Shown here in pieces: positions 17,116 through 26,181 of a DNA stretch of 37,575 bases (positions are counted from its first letter, which is position 1; every line of letters begins with the position of its first letter). This stretch comes from Bacteroidota bacterium (GTDB taxonomy: Bacteria; Bacteroidota; Bacteroidia; AKYH767-A; OLB10): contig JANXSD010000012.1 of the NCBI GenBank assembly GCA_025352785.1, positions 1 to 37,575 on the forward strand, in the 5' to 3' direction. The notes beneath the pieces are model-generated. The model did not search any database. It saw only the letters and a program-made list of their open reading frames with translations, and was not told the DNA's origin. Position numbers and translations under genes: made by a program.

Positions 17116-17864
17116 TGCTTAATCATGAGGCCATTCAGGTATCGCAATTAATAAAAAAATATAAAGATAGCAGTACTCCAGCTGTTAATGACATTTCCTT
17201 TACGATAAAACCTGGAACGATTTGGGGATTACTTGGTCCCAATGGCGCTGGAAAAACAACAGTGATATCCATCTTATGTGGATTGTTAAAAAAAACATCT
17301 GGTGATGTCTCCATTTATGGTTTAAACTATCAAGAAAATAGAGAAGAAATAAAACAATTAATAGGCGTCGTTCCTCAAGACATTGCGATTTACCCTACAC
17401 TCACAGCGTATGAAAATTTAAAATACATTGGGAATATGTATGGGTTAAAAGGTCAAGAATTAAAAGAACGTATCTCGCATTGCCTATCGACATTTGAATT
17501 AGATCACGTTTCAAACAAGAGAATTGAATCTTTTTCTGGCGGAATGAAACGGCGAATCAATTTAATTGCTGGAATTTTAAACAAGCCTAAAATTCTTTTT
17601 TTAGATGAACCCACCATAGGTGTTGATGTTCAGTCGCGCAATATTATTATTGAATATTTGAATAAGTTGAATTCGGAAGGTGCGACAATAATTTATACTT
17701 CACATCTTATGGAAGAAGCGGAAAATCTATGCTCTTACATTTCCATTATTGATCATGGAAAAATTATTTCTGATGGAAGTCCTACTGAACTATTAAGGCA
17801 ACATTCATCCAGTAATCTCGAACAACTTTTTCTAAAATTAACAGGTCGAAAATTAAGAGATTGA
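17115..17864 (+). CDS. ABC transporter ATP-binding protein
   Basis: A 249-residue ATPase of an ABC-2 type exporter. Walker A GPNGAGKTT (41-49), Q-loop Gln88 in GVVPQDIAIYP, signature SGGMKRR (141-147), Walker B ILFLDEP (160-166) and the switch His in YTSHLMEEAE are all present. It overlaps the permease gene (TGATG at 17862-17866), so the pair is translationally coupled. Its place in the locus suggests export or membrane flipping of pigment or a precursor. Confidence 0.93.
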   Translation: MLNHEAIQVSQLIKKYKDSSTPAVNDISFTIKPGTIWGLLGPNGAGKTTVISILCGLLKKTSGDVSIYGLNYQENREEIKQLIGVVPQDIAIYPTLTAYENLKYIGNMYGLKGQELKERISHCLSTFELDHVSNKRIESFSGGMKRRINLIAGILNKPKILFLDEPTIGVDVQSRNIIIEYLNKLNSEGATIIYTSHLMEEAENLCSYISIIDHGKIISDGSPTELLRQHSSSNLEQLFLKLTGRKLRD

Positions 17865-19141
17865 TGCTACGACTTTTTGCTACAGTAAAAAAAGAATTAC
17901 TAATTCTCCTACGCGACAGAAGTGGATTAGCAATCCTGTTTCTTATGCCCATGGCTTTGGTAACTATTATGGCTTTAATTCAAGATGCACCATTTAGAGA
18001 TTACCAAGAACTACGAATACCTGTGCTCGTTATCAATCATGATAAAGGGAATTTGGGGAAGAAGATTATTGATGGGTTAACCAATTCAAAAGTTTTTCAA
18101 GTAACATTATTTACGGAATCAGAAATAGAAGCTAAAAAGAAAGTTGCTAAAAGTGATTACGAAATTGGTATTTCAATTCCAGAAGATGCTTCAGAACAAT
18201 TAAATTTACGTATTCAAAAATTTGTAACAATTACATTAAACGAGGTAGGAATTGTTGATACCCGTGTGAAAGAACAAACGCAATCAACTAAGGACACAAC
18301 AATATCCGTTTATTTTGCGCCGAATATAAAAAAATCTTTTCGCAATTCTGTACTTAGCTCTATCAAGCAAGTGTCCTCAAAACTTGAAACACAAAGCATG
18401 CTTGATAATTTTAAGAAAGCATTAAATCAAGATGACGATAGCACACAAAATACAAATCAAGCAATTGACGATTTCATTAATTTTAAAGAAGAAGCAGTAA
18501 TTGAAAATCAATATGCCATTCTTGAATTAAATTCTGTTCAACACAATGTTCCTGCATGGACAATGTTTGGAATGTTTTTCATTGTAATAACACTTTCAGG
18601 AAGCATCATTAAAGAGCGAGAAGATGGAAGTTATCTTCGCATTAAAACTATGCCTGGCTCCTACTTTACTGTAATGGCTGGAAAAATTGTTACATTCTTA
18701 TTTGTTTGCCTTACACAATGTTTTTTAATGTTGCTAGTTGGAATCTATCTATTACCACATTTAGGATTGCCACAATTAATAATTGGAACTAGTAAAGCAG
18801 CAATTGCACTTGTTGCAATAAGTAGTGGATTAGCCGCAACTGGTTATGGTGTTTTAGTGGGTACACTATTTAGCACACACCAACAATCCTCAACTTTTGG
18901 TGCTGTCTCCGTGGTGATTCTTGCTGCATTAGGAGGTATTTGGGTTCCTGTCTACGTAATGCCCGAAGCGGTTAAGTTCTTAGCAGAATTTTCACCATTA
19001 TTTTGGGGATTATCTGCCTTTCAAAATATTTTCCTTAGTCATGGTGATGTATTAAGTGTGCAAATTTATATTTACAAATTACTATTGTTCTTTGGATTTT
19101 GCATCGGAATATCTTACATCATAAATGAAGTTCGACAATAA
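17864..19141 (+). CDS. ABC-2 type transporter permease
   Basis: A 425-residue integral membrane partner of the preceding ATPase. One N-terminal membrane segment (LAILFLMPMALVTIMALI, about 20-38) is followed by a large soluble domain (about 40-235) and then five or six membrane segments, the layout of YhiH/DrrB-like ABC-2 permeases. I use ATG 17864, which overlaps the ATPase stop, rather than the TTG one codon earlier. Substrate unknown; a flexirubin intermediate is the contextual guess. Confidence 0.9.
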   Translation: MLRLFATVKKELLILLRDRSGLAILFLMPMALVTIMALIQDAPFRDYQELRIPVLVINHDKGNLGKKIIDGLTNSKVFQVTLFTESEIEAKKKVAKSDYEIGISIPEDASEQLNLRIQKFVTITLNEVGIVDTRVKEQTQSTKDTTISVYFAPNIKKSFRNSVLSSIKQVSSKLETQSMLDNFKKALNQDDDSTQNTNQAIDDFINFKEEAVIENQYAILELNSVQHNVPAWTMFGMFFIVITLSGSIIKEREDGSYLRIKTMPGSYFTVMAGKIVTFLFVCLTQCFLMLLVGIYLLPHLGLPQLIIGTSKAAIALVAISSGLAATGYGVLVGTLFSTHQQSSTFGAVSVVILAALGGIWVPVYVMPEAVKFLAEFSPLFWGLSAFQNIFLSHGDVLSVQIYIYKLLLFFGFCIGISYIINEVRQ

Positions 19142-19196
19142 TAAATTATCCTTAATTGTTTTATAAAAAATAAAAATTCACTAATATCACTTACAA

Positions 19197-19868
19197 TTGA
19201 ACCATAAATTTTACATCCATGCATTTACATCATTCAGCATATTTTTTCTGCTAGTGGTATTTTGTTCGTGTAACTTTTCAAAAAAAACATGTCAAAAATA
19301 TTTTAACAAATCGAAGAATGAAAGTTTTGATATGGTAATAGTACCGGGTGTTCCTTTATTCAATGAAAAATGGGATTACACAATGAAAGGAAGAATTCTT
19401 TGGTCGAAATTTTTGTATGATGCAGGAATAGCAAAAAACATTATGTACTCAGGTTCAGCAGTATATTCCCCATATTATGAGGGTGAAGTTATGGCACTTT
19501 ATGCGGAAGCGTTAGGAATACCTAAAGAACACATCTACACAGAAACAAAAGCGGAACATAGTACAGAAAATATATACTACTCTTACAAGAAAGCAAAGCA
19601 ACTAAACTTTGAAAAGATCGCATTAGCATCTGATCCCTTTCAAACCAAATTACTTCGAAGATTTGCGAAAAAAAAAGTGAGCGCTGATTTGCGTTTATTA
19701 CCCATGGTAATAGATTCATTAAAAAAAGTTAATACTTTTAATAGTGATCCAAAAATAAATTATCAAAAGGCTTTTGTAAGCGATTTCAAATCACTTCCAG
19801 AACGACAAGGATTTTGGAAACGATTCAAAGGAACACGTGGTCTCAATATCGATAAAAATGCATATTAA
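19197..19868 (+). CDS. YdcF/SanA-like (DUF218) lipoprotein
   Basis: A 223-residue protein with a hydrophobic N-terminus ending in VVFCSC, which fits a loose Bacteroidetes lipobox, so it is probably a lipoprotein. The rest matches the DUF218 (YdcF/SanA/ElyC) family: FDMVIVPGVPLFNEKW, IMYSGSAVYSPYYEGEVMA, then ETKAEHSTENIYYS and ALASDPFQTK. Members act in envelope integrity and some have nucleotide-like ligand pockets. The start codon is TTG 19197. Its gene lies 55 bp after the permease, so it probably belongs to the locus and serves pigment placement in the envelope; this role is inferred. Confidence 0.8.
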   Translation: MNHKFYIHAFTSFSIFFLLVVFCSCNFSKKTCQKYFNKSKNESFDMVIVPGVPLFNEKWDYTMKGRILWSKFLYDAGIAKNIMYSGSAVYSPYYEGEVMALYAEALGIPKEHIYTETKAEHSTENIYYSYKKAKQLNFEKIALASDPFQTKLLRRFAKKKVSADLRLLPMVIDSLKKVNTFNSDPKINYQKAFVSDFKSLPERQGFWKRFKGTRGLNIDKNAY

Positions 19869-19977
19869 TAAAAATAAAAAAGTTTGGAAAATGATAGTAG
19901 AAACTATTGAAACAACTATTTATTTCATTTCATAATCAGTAAATATCAAATAATAATTAATCGTTTCCTTTAAACAG

Positions 19978-19985
19978 TATATTTG
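19978..19985 (+). promoter_or_regulatory. -7 element of a promoter for the methyltransferase gene
   Basis: TATATTTG matches TAnnTTTG exactly. Transcription would begin about 10 bases before ATG 20004. The TTG that could be read as an earlier start (19983) is part of this element, which argues for ATG 20004. No good -33 element is visible. Confidence 0.4.
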
Positions 19986-20003
19986 CTTCACAATATTATA
20001 AAA

Positions 20004-21083
20004 ATGGATTTTTTTAAAAAAGATACAAGGACAGCACTTCAAGCGAAAGAATATGCCCAATGGATTGCATTTGCACCTATGGTTTTTCAAGCTTCAAGAG
20101 CCTTACGCAATCTGAATATATTAGCAGAAGTTCACGAATCCCGTAAAGTGGGAGTTACCATTGAAGAAGTTTGTAAGAAATTAGATCTTTCAAATTATGG
20201 CGCCAGAGTACTTATGGAAGCAGGATTAGGAATAGGATTGTTATTAGTTAATAATGATAGATACACTTTAACAAAAGCAGGATACTTAATTTTAAATGAC
20301 CCACTCACAAAAGTAAATTTTGATTTCTCAAACGATGTTTGCTATGAAGGATTATTTTCACTCACTGAATCTATTAAATCTGGAAAGCCTGAAGGACTAA
20401 AAGTATTTGGCAATTGGAAAACTGTTTACGATGCGTTGGCTCACCTTCAACCCAACATACAAAAATCATGGTTTGCTTTTGATCACTATTATTCAGATGA
20501 TTCCTTTCCAGAAGTTTTAGAATATGTTTATAAAACAAAACCAAAAACACTTTTAGATATCGGTGGCAACACTGGCAAATGGGCGATCTCAAGTGTTAAT
20601 TTCGACACTGATGTTCATGTTACAATTATGGACTTACCAGGCCAGGCAGAAATGGCGAAAAAGAATATTGATAAATTAGGTTTATCAAATAGAGTATCCT
20701 TTTATCAAACAAATATTTTGGATGAATCAATTCCATTTCCAAAACATTTTGATGTAATATGGATGAGCCAATTTCTAGATTGTTTTTCAGATGATGAAAT
20801 AATTTCAATTCTTTCGAGATGCAGAAACTCCCTAAATGACGATGGGGCAGTTTATATCTTAGAACCATTTTGGGATAATCAACGATTCGAAGCTGCTGCA
20901 TTTAGTTTACAAATGACATCCATCTATTTTACAGCTATCGCAAATGGAAATAGTCAAATGTATAACTCAACAATATTTATTAAACTTATTGAGAAGGCAG
21001 GTTTCGTAGTTGAGGAAACAACTAATGATATTGGCATTTCAAATACATTAATTAAATGCATCAAAAAATTTGAAAAAAATTGA
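20004..21083 (+). CDS. SAM-dependent methyltransferase
   Basis: A 359-residue class I methyltransferase with the layout of plant-type O-methyltransferases. An N-terminal winged-helix dimerisation part (residues about 1-110, with LGIGLLLVNNDRYTLTKAGYLI) precedes the SAM-binding core. Motif I is LDIGGNTG at 184-191; acidic motif MDLPGQAEMA follows, then FDVIWMSQFLDCF. I start at ATG 20004 because the upstream TTG lies in a promoter element. It may methylate the aryl end or ring of the flexirubin; both C- and O-methyl pigments are known, and the sequence does not decide. Confidence 0.85.
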   Translation: MDFFKKDTRTALQAKEYAQWIAFAPMVFQASRALRNLNILAEVHESRKVGVTIEEVCKKLDLSNYGARVLMEAGLGIGLLLVNNDRYTLTKAGYLILNDPLTKVNFDFSNDVCYEGLFSLTESIKSGKPEGLKVFGNWKTVYDALAHLQPNIQKSWFAFDHYYSDDSFPEVLEYVYKTKPKTLLDIGGNTGKWAISSVNFDTDVHVTIMDLPGQAEMAKKNIDKLGLSNRVSFYQTNILDESIPFPKHFDVIWMSQFLDCFSDDEIISILSRCRNSLNDDGAVYILEPFWDNQRFEAAAFSLQMTSIYFTAIANGNSQMYNSTIFIKLIEKAGFVVEETTNDIGISNTLIKCIKKFEKN

Positions 21084-21151
21084 AATATTATTTATGCATA
21101 CTATAATTATTAATATAAAATCTATCTTTTAATTCTCAACAAAAAATCATC

Positions 21152-21406
21152 ATGGAGGAAATAATTGAACAATTAAAAAATGAAATTATTCAGCAGTTAA
21201 ATTTAGTAGATATTAAGAAGGAAGATATCACAGCTGATACTCCCCTCTTCGGTGATGGTCTTGGATTAGACTCCATTGATTCATTAGAACTTATTGTGCT
21301 ACTCGATAGAAAATATCAAATTAAAATAACAAATCCTCAAGAAGGAAAGAAAGTATTTCAAACGCTAAGAACGATGGCGGAATATATTCAAGAACATAAG
21401 AAATAA
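21152..21406 (+). CDS. Acyl carrier protein 2
   Basis: An 84-residue acyl carrier protein with the phosphopantetheine serine at 41 in FGDGLGLDSIDSLELIVLLD. It differs clearly from ACP 1 (7884): it has the GLDSIDSLEL pattern typical of ACPs paired with the KS/chain-length-factor dimer that follows 14 bp later. It probably carries the polyene chain. A weak -7-like TATCTTTT lies at 21123-21130. Confidence 0.92.
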   Translation: MEEIIEQLKNEIIQQLNLVDIKKEDITADTPLFGDGLGLDSIDSLELIVLLDRKYQIKITNPQEGKKVFQTLRTMAEYIQEHKK

Positions 21407-21419
21407 GCGCTTTTTTATT

Positions 21420-22622
21420 ATGAGCAAAAAGATTTATGTTACTGGTCTAGGAATGATTTCTGCAATAGGAATTAACATTGAAGAAACCTTGCAATCTGTT
21501 ACTCAACTAAAATCGGGAATAGGTAAATTAAATTATATTGAATCGCGTCATAAAGAAAGGGTTTCAGTAGGTGAAGTGAAATTTTCAAATATTGATTTAA
21601 AAAATATAGCTAGTCTTTCTTATCCAATTAGGTTTACGCGTACAGCCCTCTTGGGAATAATTGCTGCGAAGGAGGCGATACGCTCAGCAAATATTACCGA
21701 TATTAATTCGTTTAAAACAGGAATTATTTCAGCTACTAGTGTTGGTGGAATGGCAGTAGCAGAAAACCATTATTTAGACAGCTTAAACATTGAAAAAAAG
21801 GGGGATTTTCTCAATTATATCAATACATTAGATTGTAGTGATAGCACCGAAAGAATTGCAGACTCATTAGGCATTAAGGAATTTTTATCAACCATCAGCA
21901 CTGCCTGTTCCTCCTCAGCAAATGCAATCATGTTGGGGGCACGATTAATAAAGCATGGTATATTAGAACGCGTTGTCGTTGGTGGTACTGATTCGCTCTC
22001 ACGCTTCACAATAAATGGTTTCTTAACATTAAAAATTTTAGATGAAACACAATGCAGACCATTCGATGCCACTCGCAATGGCTTAAACCTTGGAGAAGGA
22101 GCTGGATTCATCGTATTGGAATCAGAAAAGGCAGTAAAAGGAAAAATGATTTTAGCACAGCTAACTGGATATGCTAATTCAAATGATGCCTATCATCAAA
22201 CATCTTCCTCACCCAATGGAGAGGGAGCTTTTATTGCGATGAAAAAATCATTAGAAATGAGTGGATTGCGAATTTCAAGTATCGATTACATCAATGCACA
22301 CGGAACAGGAACGAAGTTAAACGATTTATCAGAAGGAATAGCGATCGAAAGATTATTTGGAAATGCAATACCACCAATTAGTTCAACGAAATCATTTACG
22401 GGTCACACATTAGCAGCAGCAGGAGGAATAGAGGCCGTATTATCCATACTCGCAATTCAAAATAATTTTATTTATCCGAATTTATTTTTTGAAAATGCGA
22501 TGCCAGAATTACACTTCAAACCGGAAACGCAACTCGTCAATACCAAAGAAATAAACCATGTGCTTTCAAATTCATTTGGATTTGGTGGAAATACTTCATC
22601 ATTAATCTTCTCGAGAAATTAA
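21420..22622 (+). CDS. Beta-ketoacyl-ACP synthase (KS alpha of a KS/CLF pair)
   Basis: A 400-residue ketosynthase with an intact active site: Cys163 in STACSSSANAIMLGAR, His294 in NAHGTGTKLND, Lys324 and His329 in STKSFTGHTLAAAGG. One base separates it from the next gene, which encodes an inactive KS fold. This KS/CLF arrangement is known from aryl polyene loci (ApeO with ApeC) and type II polyketide synthases, where the pair forms a heterodimer and sets chain length. It is therefore the most likely polyene elongation KS. Confidence 0.92.
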   Translation: MSKKIYVTGLGMISAIGINIEETLQSVTQLKSGIGKLNYIESRHKERVSVGEVKFSNIDLKNIASLSYPIRFTRTALLGIIAAKEAIRSANITDINSFKTGIISATSVGGMAVAENHYLDSLNIEKKGDFLNYINTLDCSDSTERIADSLGIKEFLSTISTACSSSANAIMLGARLIKHGILERVVVGGTDSLSRFTINGFLTLKILDETQCRPFDATRNGLNLGEGAGFIVLESEKAVKGKMILAQLTGYANSNDAYHQTSSSPNGEGAFIAMKKSLEMSGLRISSIDYINAHGTGTKLNDLSEGIAIERLFGNAIPPISSTKSFTGHTLAAAGGIEAVLSILAIQNNFIYPNLFFENAMPELHFKPETQLVNTKEINHVLSNSFGFGGNTSSLIFSRN

Positions 22623-22623
22623 A

Positions 22624-23688
22624 ATGCAAGCATTCATCAATGGAGTGGGACTTATATCTCCTCAGCATACTTCAAACTTCCATGATTTTATTTCTGAGAC
22701 AGTTACTTCAGAAAATAATTTATTGAAATGCATTGAACCTTCTTATTCGGAATATTTAAATCCCATTATGTCGCGTAGAATGGGAAGAATTGTTAAGATG
22801 GGAATGGTAGCAGCATTACAAAGTTTAAACGATGCAAATATAAAAATACCAGATGCAATTATTACAGGCACTGCATTAGGATGTTTGGGTGACACAGAAA
22901 AATTTTTGACAGCATTAATTACTGATAATGAATTATACCTTACTCCTATTCCGTTTATTCAGTCGATTCAAAATACAGTAAGTGCACAAATTGCGTTGCA
23001 TTTAAAATGTACAAATCATAATTTTACACATTCCCATAAAGGATTTTCTTTTGAAAGTGCGGCATTAGACGCATTAATGCTTTTAGATGACGGTGAAGCA
23101 AATGATGTTTTAATAGGAGGATTAGATGAAATGACGAATAACAATTTCTTGTTATTTAACCGTATAAATCGTTGGAAAAAAGAATTCGTGTTCAATACCG
23201 ATTTATTAAAAGCAAAAACAGAAGGTACGATTGCTGGTGAAGGAGCTGCATTTTTTGTGTTTAGCAACGATGAAATCGAAAACAGTTACGCCATTGTAAA
23301 AGGCCTGAGAATACTTTACAAGCCAGAAAATGATAGTATTGTTTTTGGAAAAATTCAAGAATTACTAAATGAAAATAATCTTACGTACAATGAAATTGAT
23401 TTAGTGATTTATGGCATCAATGGCGACATACGTTTTGATCAGATTCACTTCACTTTAAAAGAATCTCTTTTCCCAAATAGTACATCTGCCTATTTCAAAC
23501 ATTTGTGTGGTGAATATCAAACTTCAAGTGGCGTTGCTATGTGGTTGGCGGCAATGATTTTAAAAAATCAACTAATTCCAAATTCAATTATTTTAGAGAA
23601 CAAAAATCATAAATCAATTACTAATATTCTAATTTACAATAATTACGAATTAGAAAATCAAACTGTAATCTTGATGTCGAAGATTTAG
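22624..23688 (+). CDS. Chain-length factor (inactive KS, KS beta)
   Basis: A 354-residue ketosynthase-fold protein that has lost the catalytic residues. The Cys position falls in HKGFSFESAALDAL, where Ser142 stands in its place; the HGTGT block reads YGINGD (263-268); and the KxxxGH block reads KHLCGEYQTSSG (292-303), with Glu for His. This is the pattern of chain-length factors. It is paired with the active KS one base upstream and should form a heterodimer with it. It closes the flexirubin locus. Confidence 0.88.
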   Translation: MQAFINGVGLISPQHTSNFHDFISETVTSENNLLKCIEPSYSEYLNPIMSRRMGRIVKMGMVAALQSLNDANIKIPDAIITGTALGCLGDTEKFLTALITDNELYLTPIPFIQSIQNTVSAQIALHLKCTNHNFTHSHKGFSFESAALDALMLLDDGEANDVLIGGLDEMTNNNFLLFNRINRWKKEFVFNTDLLKAKTEGTIAGEGAAFFVFSNDEIENSYAIVKGLRILYKPENDSIVFGKIQELLNENNLTYNEIDLVIYGINGDIRFDQIHFTLKESLFPNSTSAYFKHLCGEYQTSSGVAMWLAAMILKNQLIPNSIILENKNHKSITNILIYNNYELENQTVILMSKI

Positions 23689-23864
23689 TGTTCTAGGGAT
23701 TTAATTTGGGATAATTAATCAACTAGCGATAGAATATCAAATCAAAATTTTCTTTGAAACCACTTGCTGCATTAATTTTTTTTGGCTAATTGCCTAATTA
23801 GCGCATTCTTATCCTTCTATTGCTTCAATTCATTACTTCTATTTGTAAATATACCTACCTACAG

Positions 23865-23879
23865 TTCACTTTAAGTGAA
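23865..23879. promoter_or_regulatory. 15-bp palindrome upstream of the S1/P1 nuclease gene
   Basis: TTCACTT-T-AAGTGAA is a perfect odd palindrome in the 260-bp gap before the nuclease gene. It lies just upstream of TAATTTTA (23886-23893), one mismatch from TAnnTTTG, so it could be an operator. The rest of the gap shows a GCTAATT/AATTAGC stem at 23785-23802 without a downstream T-run and nothing else. Confidence 0.25.
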
Positions 23880-23948
23880 AATCACTAATTTTACGCTGCA
23901 AATTATCCTTTTACAAATAATTACAATTATTTACCGAATTACCAATCT

Positions 23949-24722
23949 ATGAAAAACAAACTGCTAATACTTATTTCGGCAATTCTGCTACTTGCTACCC
24001 CAAAATATTCATTTGGGTGGGGAAAAAAAGGTCATGAATTAGTTGCTGAAGTAGCATACCACTATTTAGATGAAAGTACGAGAGCAAAAGTTCAAGGATA
24101 CTTGAAAAATATTAGTTTCAAAGATGCTGCCAACTGGATGGACGAAATGCGCTCCAATGATTATTATACTTACATGAAAACATGGCATTATCTAGATGTA
24201 GAGAAAGGTGAACGATATACTCCACTTGCAACCGATCGTAATATTATTATCATTTTAAATTCCGCAATTGCTGAATTGCAACACAGAGATAACATCAAAA
24301 ATAAACAAATTAAAAATGATCTTTTACTGCTATTTCATTTAATGGGTGATCTTCATCAACCTTTGCATGTCGGATATCCTGGTGATAAAGGTGGAAATAC
24401 AATTAATGTTACTTTGATTAAAACAAATACGAATCTTCACAGCGCATGGGATACCGGCATTATTGAATCAAAAAATATTACGCTTGAAGATTGCTTAAAA
24501 CAATACGACACCTATTCACCTGAAGAAATTGCAAGTTTCAAGCAACTACATGTGATGCAATGGATGGATCAATCGCGTTCACTACTTGATACTGTTTATA
24601 ATTTTAAAGATGATTTATTAGATCAAAATTATGTTGATGCTAATAGTGTAATCATTGAAAAACAAATTTTAAAAGCTGGGATTCGATTGGCGAGTGTCCT
24701 AACTGAAGCATTTAAAAATTAA
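23949..24722 (+). CDS. Secreted S1/P1-type nuclease
   Basis: A 257-residue zinc-dependent single-strand nuclease/3'-nucleotidase, exported. The signal peptide ends at SFG, so the mature protein starts with Trp24, whose amino group and carbonyl bind zinc in this family. The remaining ligands are in order with correct spacing: His29 (WGKKGHE), Asp65 (NWMDEM), His80 (TWHYLD), His130 and Asp134 (FHLMGD), His140 (HQPLHVG), His164 and Asp168 (NLHSAWD). All three zinc sites appear complete. It is probably a phosphate- or nucleoside-scavenging enzyme, unrelated to the pigment locus. Convergent with the next lipoprotein gene across a shared terminator. Confidence 0.92.
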   Translation: MKNKLLILISAILLLATPKYSFGWGKKGHELVAEVAYHYLDESTRAKVQGYLKNISFKDAANWMDEMRSNDYYTYMKTWHYLDVEKGERYTPLATDRNIIIILNSAIAELQHRDNIKNKQIKNDLLLLFHLMGDLHQPLHVGYPGDKGGNTINVTLIKTNTNLHSAWDTGIIESKNITLEDCLKQYDTYSPEEIASFKQLHVMQWMDQSRSLLDTVYNFKDDLLDQNYVDANSVIIEKQILKAGIRLASVLTEAFKN

Positions 24723-24758
24723 TGTTTATACCTAATTAAATAAAATTTCTTTAATATT

Positions 24759-24793
24759 AAAAAGGACGTCAACAAAAAAATGACGCCCTTTTT
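24759..24793. terminator. Bidirectional terminator between convergent genes
   Basis: AAAAAGGACGTCA (24759-24771), a 9-base loop, and TGACGCCCTTTTT (24781-24793) pair with one A-C mismatch. A-runs and T-runs on both sides make it usable for the nuclease gene (plus) and the lipoprotein gene at 24810 (minus). Confidence 0.8.
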
Positions 24794-24809
24794 AATTTGA
24801 ACAAACTTA

Positions 24810-25298
24810 TTATTTTGTAATTTTCGTAACAATCATGTGGCCTTCTGTAATTGTTTTTGTTGTTGATCCAGAATACGGATATTCTTTACCTACAAAATTA
24901 AAATCACCTTCTAGTTTATTTCCTATCGTATCACACATCGTAACATTTAATGATCCTGATTGTGAATCAAAACTATTTATTGGTGTTGCCAAGTAAGTTA
25001 AATATGCACCTGAACCCAATATTGTTCCAGCAGTTTTCATTCCTGTAGTTGGATCAAAATGAAATTCAAGAATTTCTACACCACCTTTATAGGCATATAC
25101 ATCAATCAACCGGATTCCACCTGTTGTATAAATTTGAGCATTCGCAGAATCGATAGTTAGCGAAGATCCACCATCTACTTTAAATCTGAATCCAGTAGTA
25201 CTTGGTTGAGGATCACTTGAACTATCCTTTTTACAAGATGACATTGCGATTGCAATAACGAGGCAGAATACTGCCATTATTTTGAATGAGCTGTTCAT
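24810..25298 (-). CDS. Lipoprotein of unknown function
   Basis: A 162-residue lipoprotein. The signal peptide ends in AIAMSSC, with the acylated Cys at 22. It is followed by KKDSSSD, a charged tether typical of Bacteroidetes surface or periplasmic lipoproteins. The mature part is beta-rich and ends GDFNFVGKEYPYSG...ITEGHMIVTKI, a pattern I associate with DUF6252-like small lipoproteins. No function can be assigned. The next lipoprotein gene lies 33 bp upstream on the same strand, so the two probably form one operon. Confidence 0.8.
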   Translation of the reverse strand: MNSSFKIMAVFCLVIAIAMSSCKKDSSSDPQPSTTGFRFKVDGGSSLTIDSANAQIYTTGGIRLIDVYAYKGGVEILEFHFDPTTGMKTAGTILGSGAYLTYLATPINSFDSQSGSLNVTMCDTIGNKLEGDFNFVGKEYPYSGSTTKTITEGHMIVTKITK

Positions 25299-25331
25299 AG
25301 TTTTTAAATTATAAATTAATTTTGAAAAAGA

Positions 25332-26105
25332 TTACTGAATGTTGATACTTTTAACATTAGCCTGCTCTTTAACAAAAGCATAATTCTTACCACTAAATAA
25401 TTGTAAGTTTATCGAATAAGGAATCACTTCAATTAAAGCAGAATTATCAGTAACAACAGGAAGACTTGTAAGCGCGCTCGAAGGAATTACTGCAGAAAGT
25501 GCGGATCCAGAGAAAGTACGAGTAATGGACACGTTTCCTTTGGTGATGAAAACGATTACACTATCAGCATCATTCACATCCGACCCGAGTGAAATAGTTA
25601 AACTATTCGCACGATTGATACTTGAAGGAATAACTCCAGTAAAACTAGGAAAATTACTAGTATGATTATAGGTGATGGCAGGTACTGCTCCGGCGCCAGA
25701 TACAATCCAATTACTACTTTGAGAACTAAAATTAAGTGAAGCTGGTGTTTGTCCTACTGTTGCAGATTTAACATAGCTATTATTCGATTGCTTGTCTAAT
25801 GAATAGGTGTTAACGCTAACAGTTCCTGCATTGATAAAGGCACTGTTGTTTCCTGTTGTAGCGAAGAAGGTAGCAACACCCGTTTCAGTAGTAATGGTAA
25901 ATGGAAATCCGCCAGCAGTAGTAGTTACATTAGTCTCTAAACTCACAAGCGCACCATCTACATTTCCAACTTGCGGTGAAGGTGTAGAACCATTAGATCC
26001 TGAAGTTGAAGGACTAGCAGAACTATCATCTTTTTTACAAGAATTTAATGAAACAATCAGTGCAATCATTAAGATTGATGGGAGAAATTTGTAATGTTTT
26101 ATCAT
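25332..26105 (-). CDS. Serine/threonine-rich lipoprotein of unknown function
   Basis: A 257-residue lipoprotein with a signal peptide ending in VSLNSC (Cys23), followed by KKDDSS and a low-complexity Ser/Gly/Pro/Thr linker (about 28-47). The mature part is beta-rich (ETNVTTTAGGFPFTITTETG and similar) without catalytic motifs. It resembles surface-exposed lipoproteins that bind ligands or neighbouring proteins. First gene of a two-gene lipoprotein unit; a pair of direct repeats lies about 80 bp upstream of its start. Confidence 0.8.
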   Translation of the reverse strand: MIKHYKFLPSILMIALIVSLNSCKKDDSSASPSTSGSNGSTPSPQVGNVDGALVSLETNVTTTAGGFPFTITTETGVATFFATTGNNSAFINAGTVSVNTYSLDKQSNNSYVKSATVGQTPASLNFSSQSSNWIVSGAGAVPAITYNHTSNFPSFTGVIPSSINRANSLTISLGSDVNDADSVIVFITKGNVSITRTFSGSALSAVIPSSALTSLPVVTDNSALIEVIPYSINLQLFSGKNYAFVKEQANVKSINIQ

Positions 26106-26181
26106 TTTTTTTATGTTAAAATATGTGAATTGTTGTGGTGCAAGATATTCAACACAAAACAGAAATGATATACCAAGTAAA

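Noticed and set aside
23785-23802. GCTAATT / AATTAGC stem as terminator of the flexirubin locus
   Set aside because: The T-run lies before, not after, the stem on the plus strand, and an A-run follows on the minus strand, so it does not fit an intrinsic terminator.
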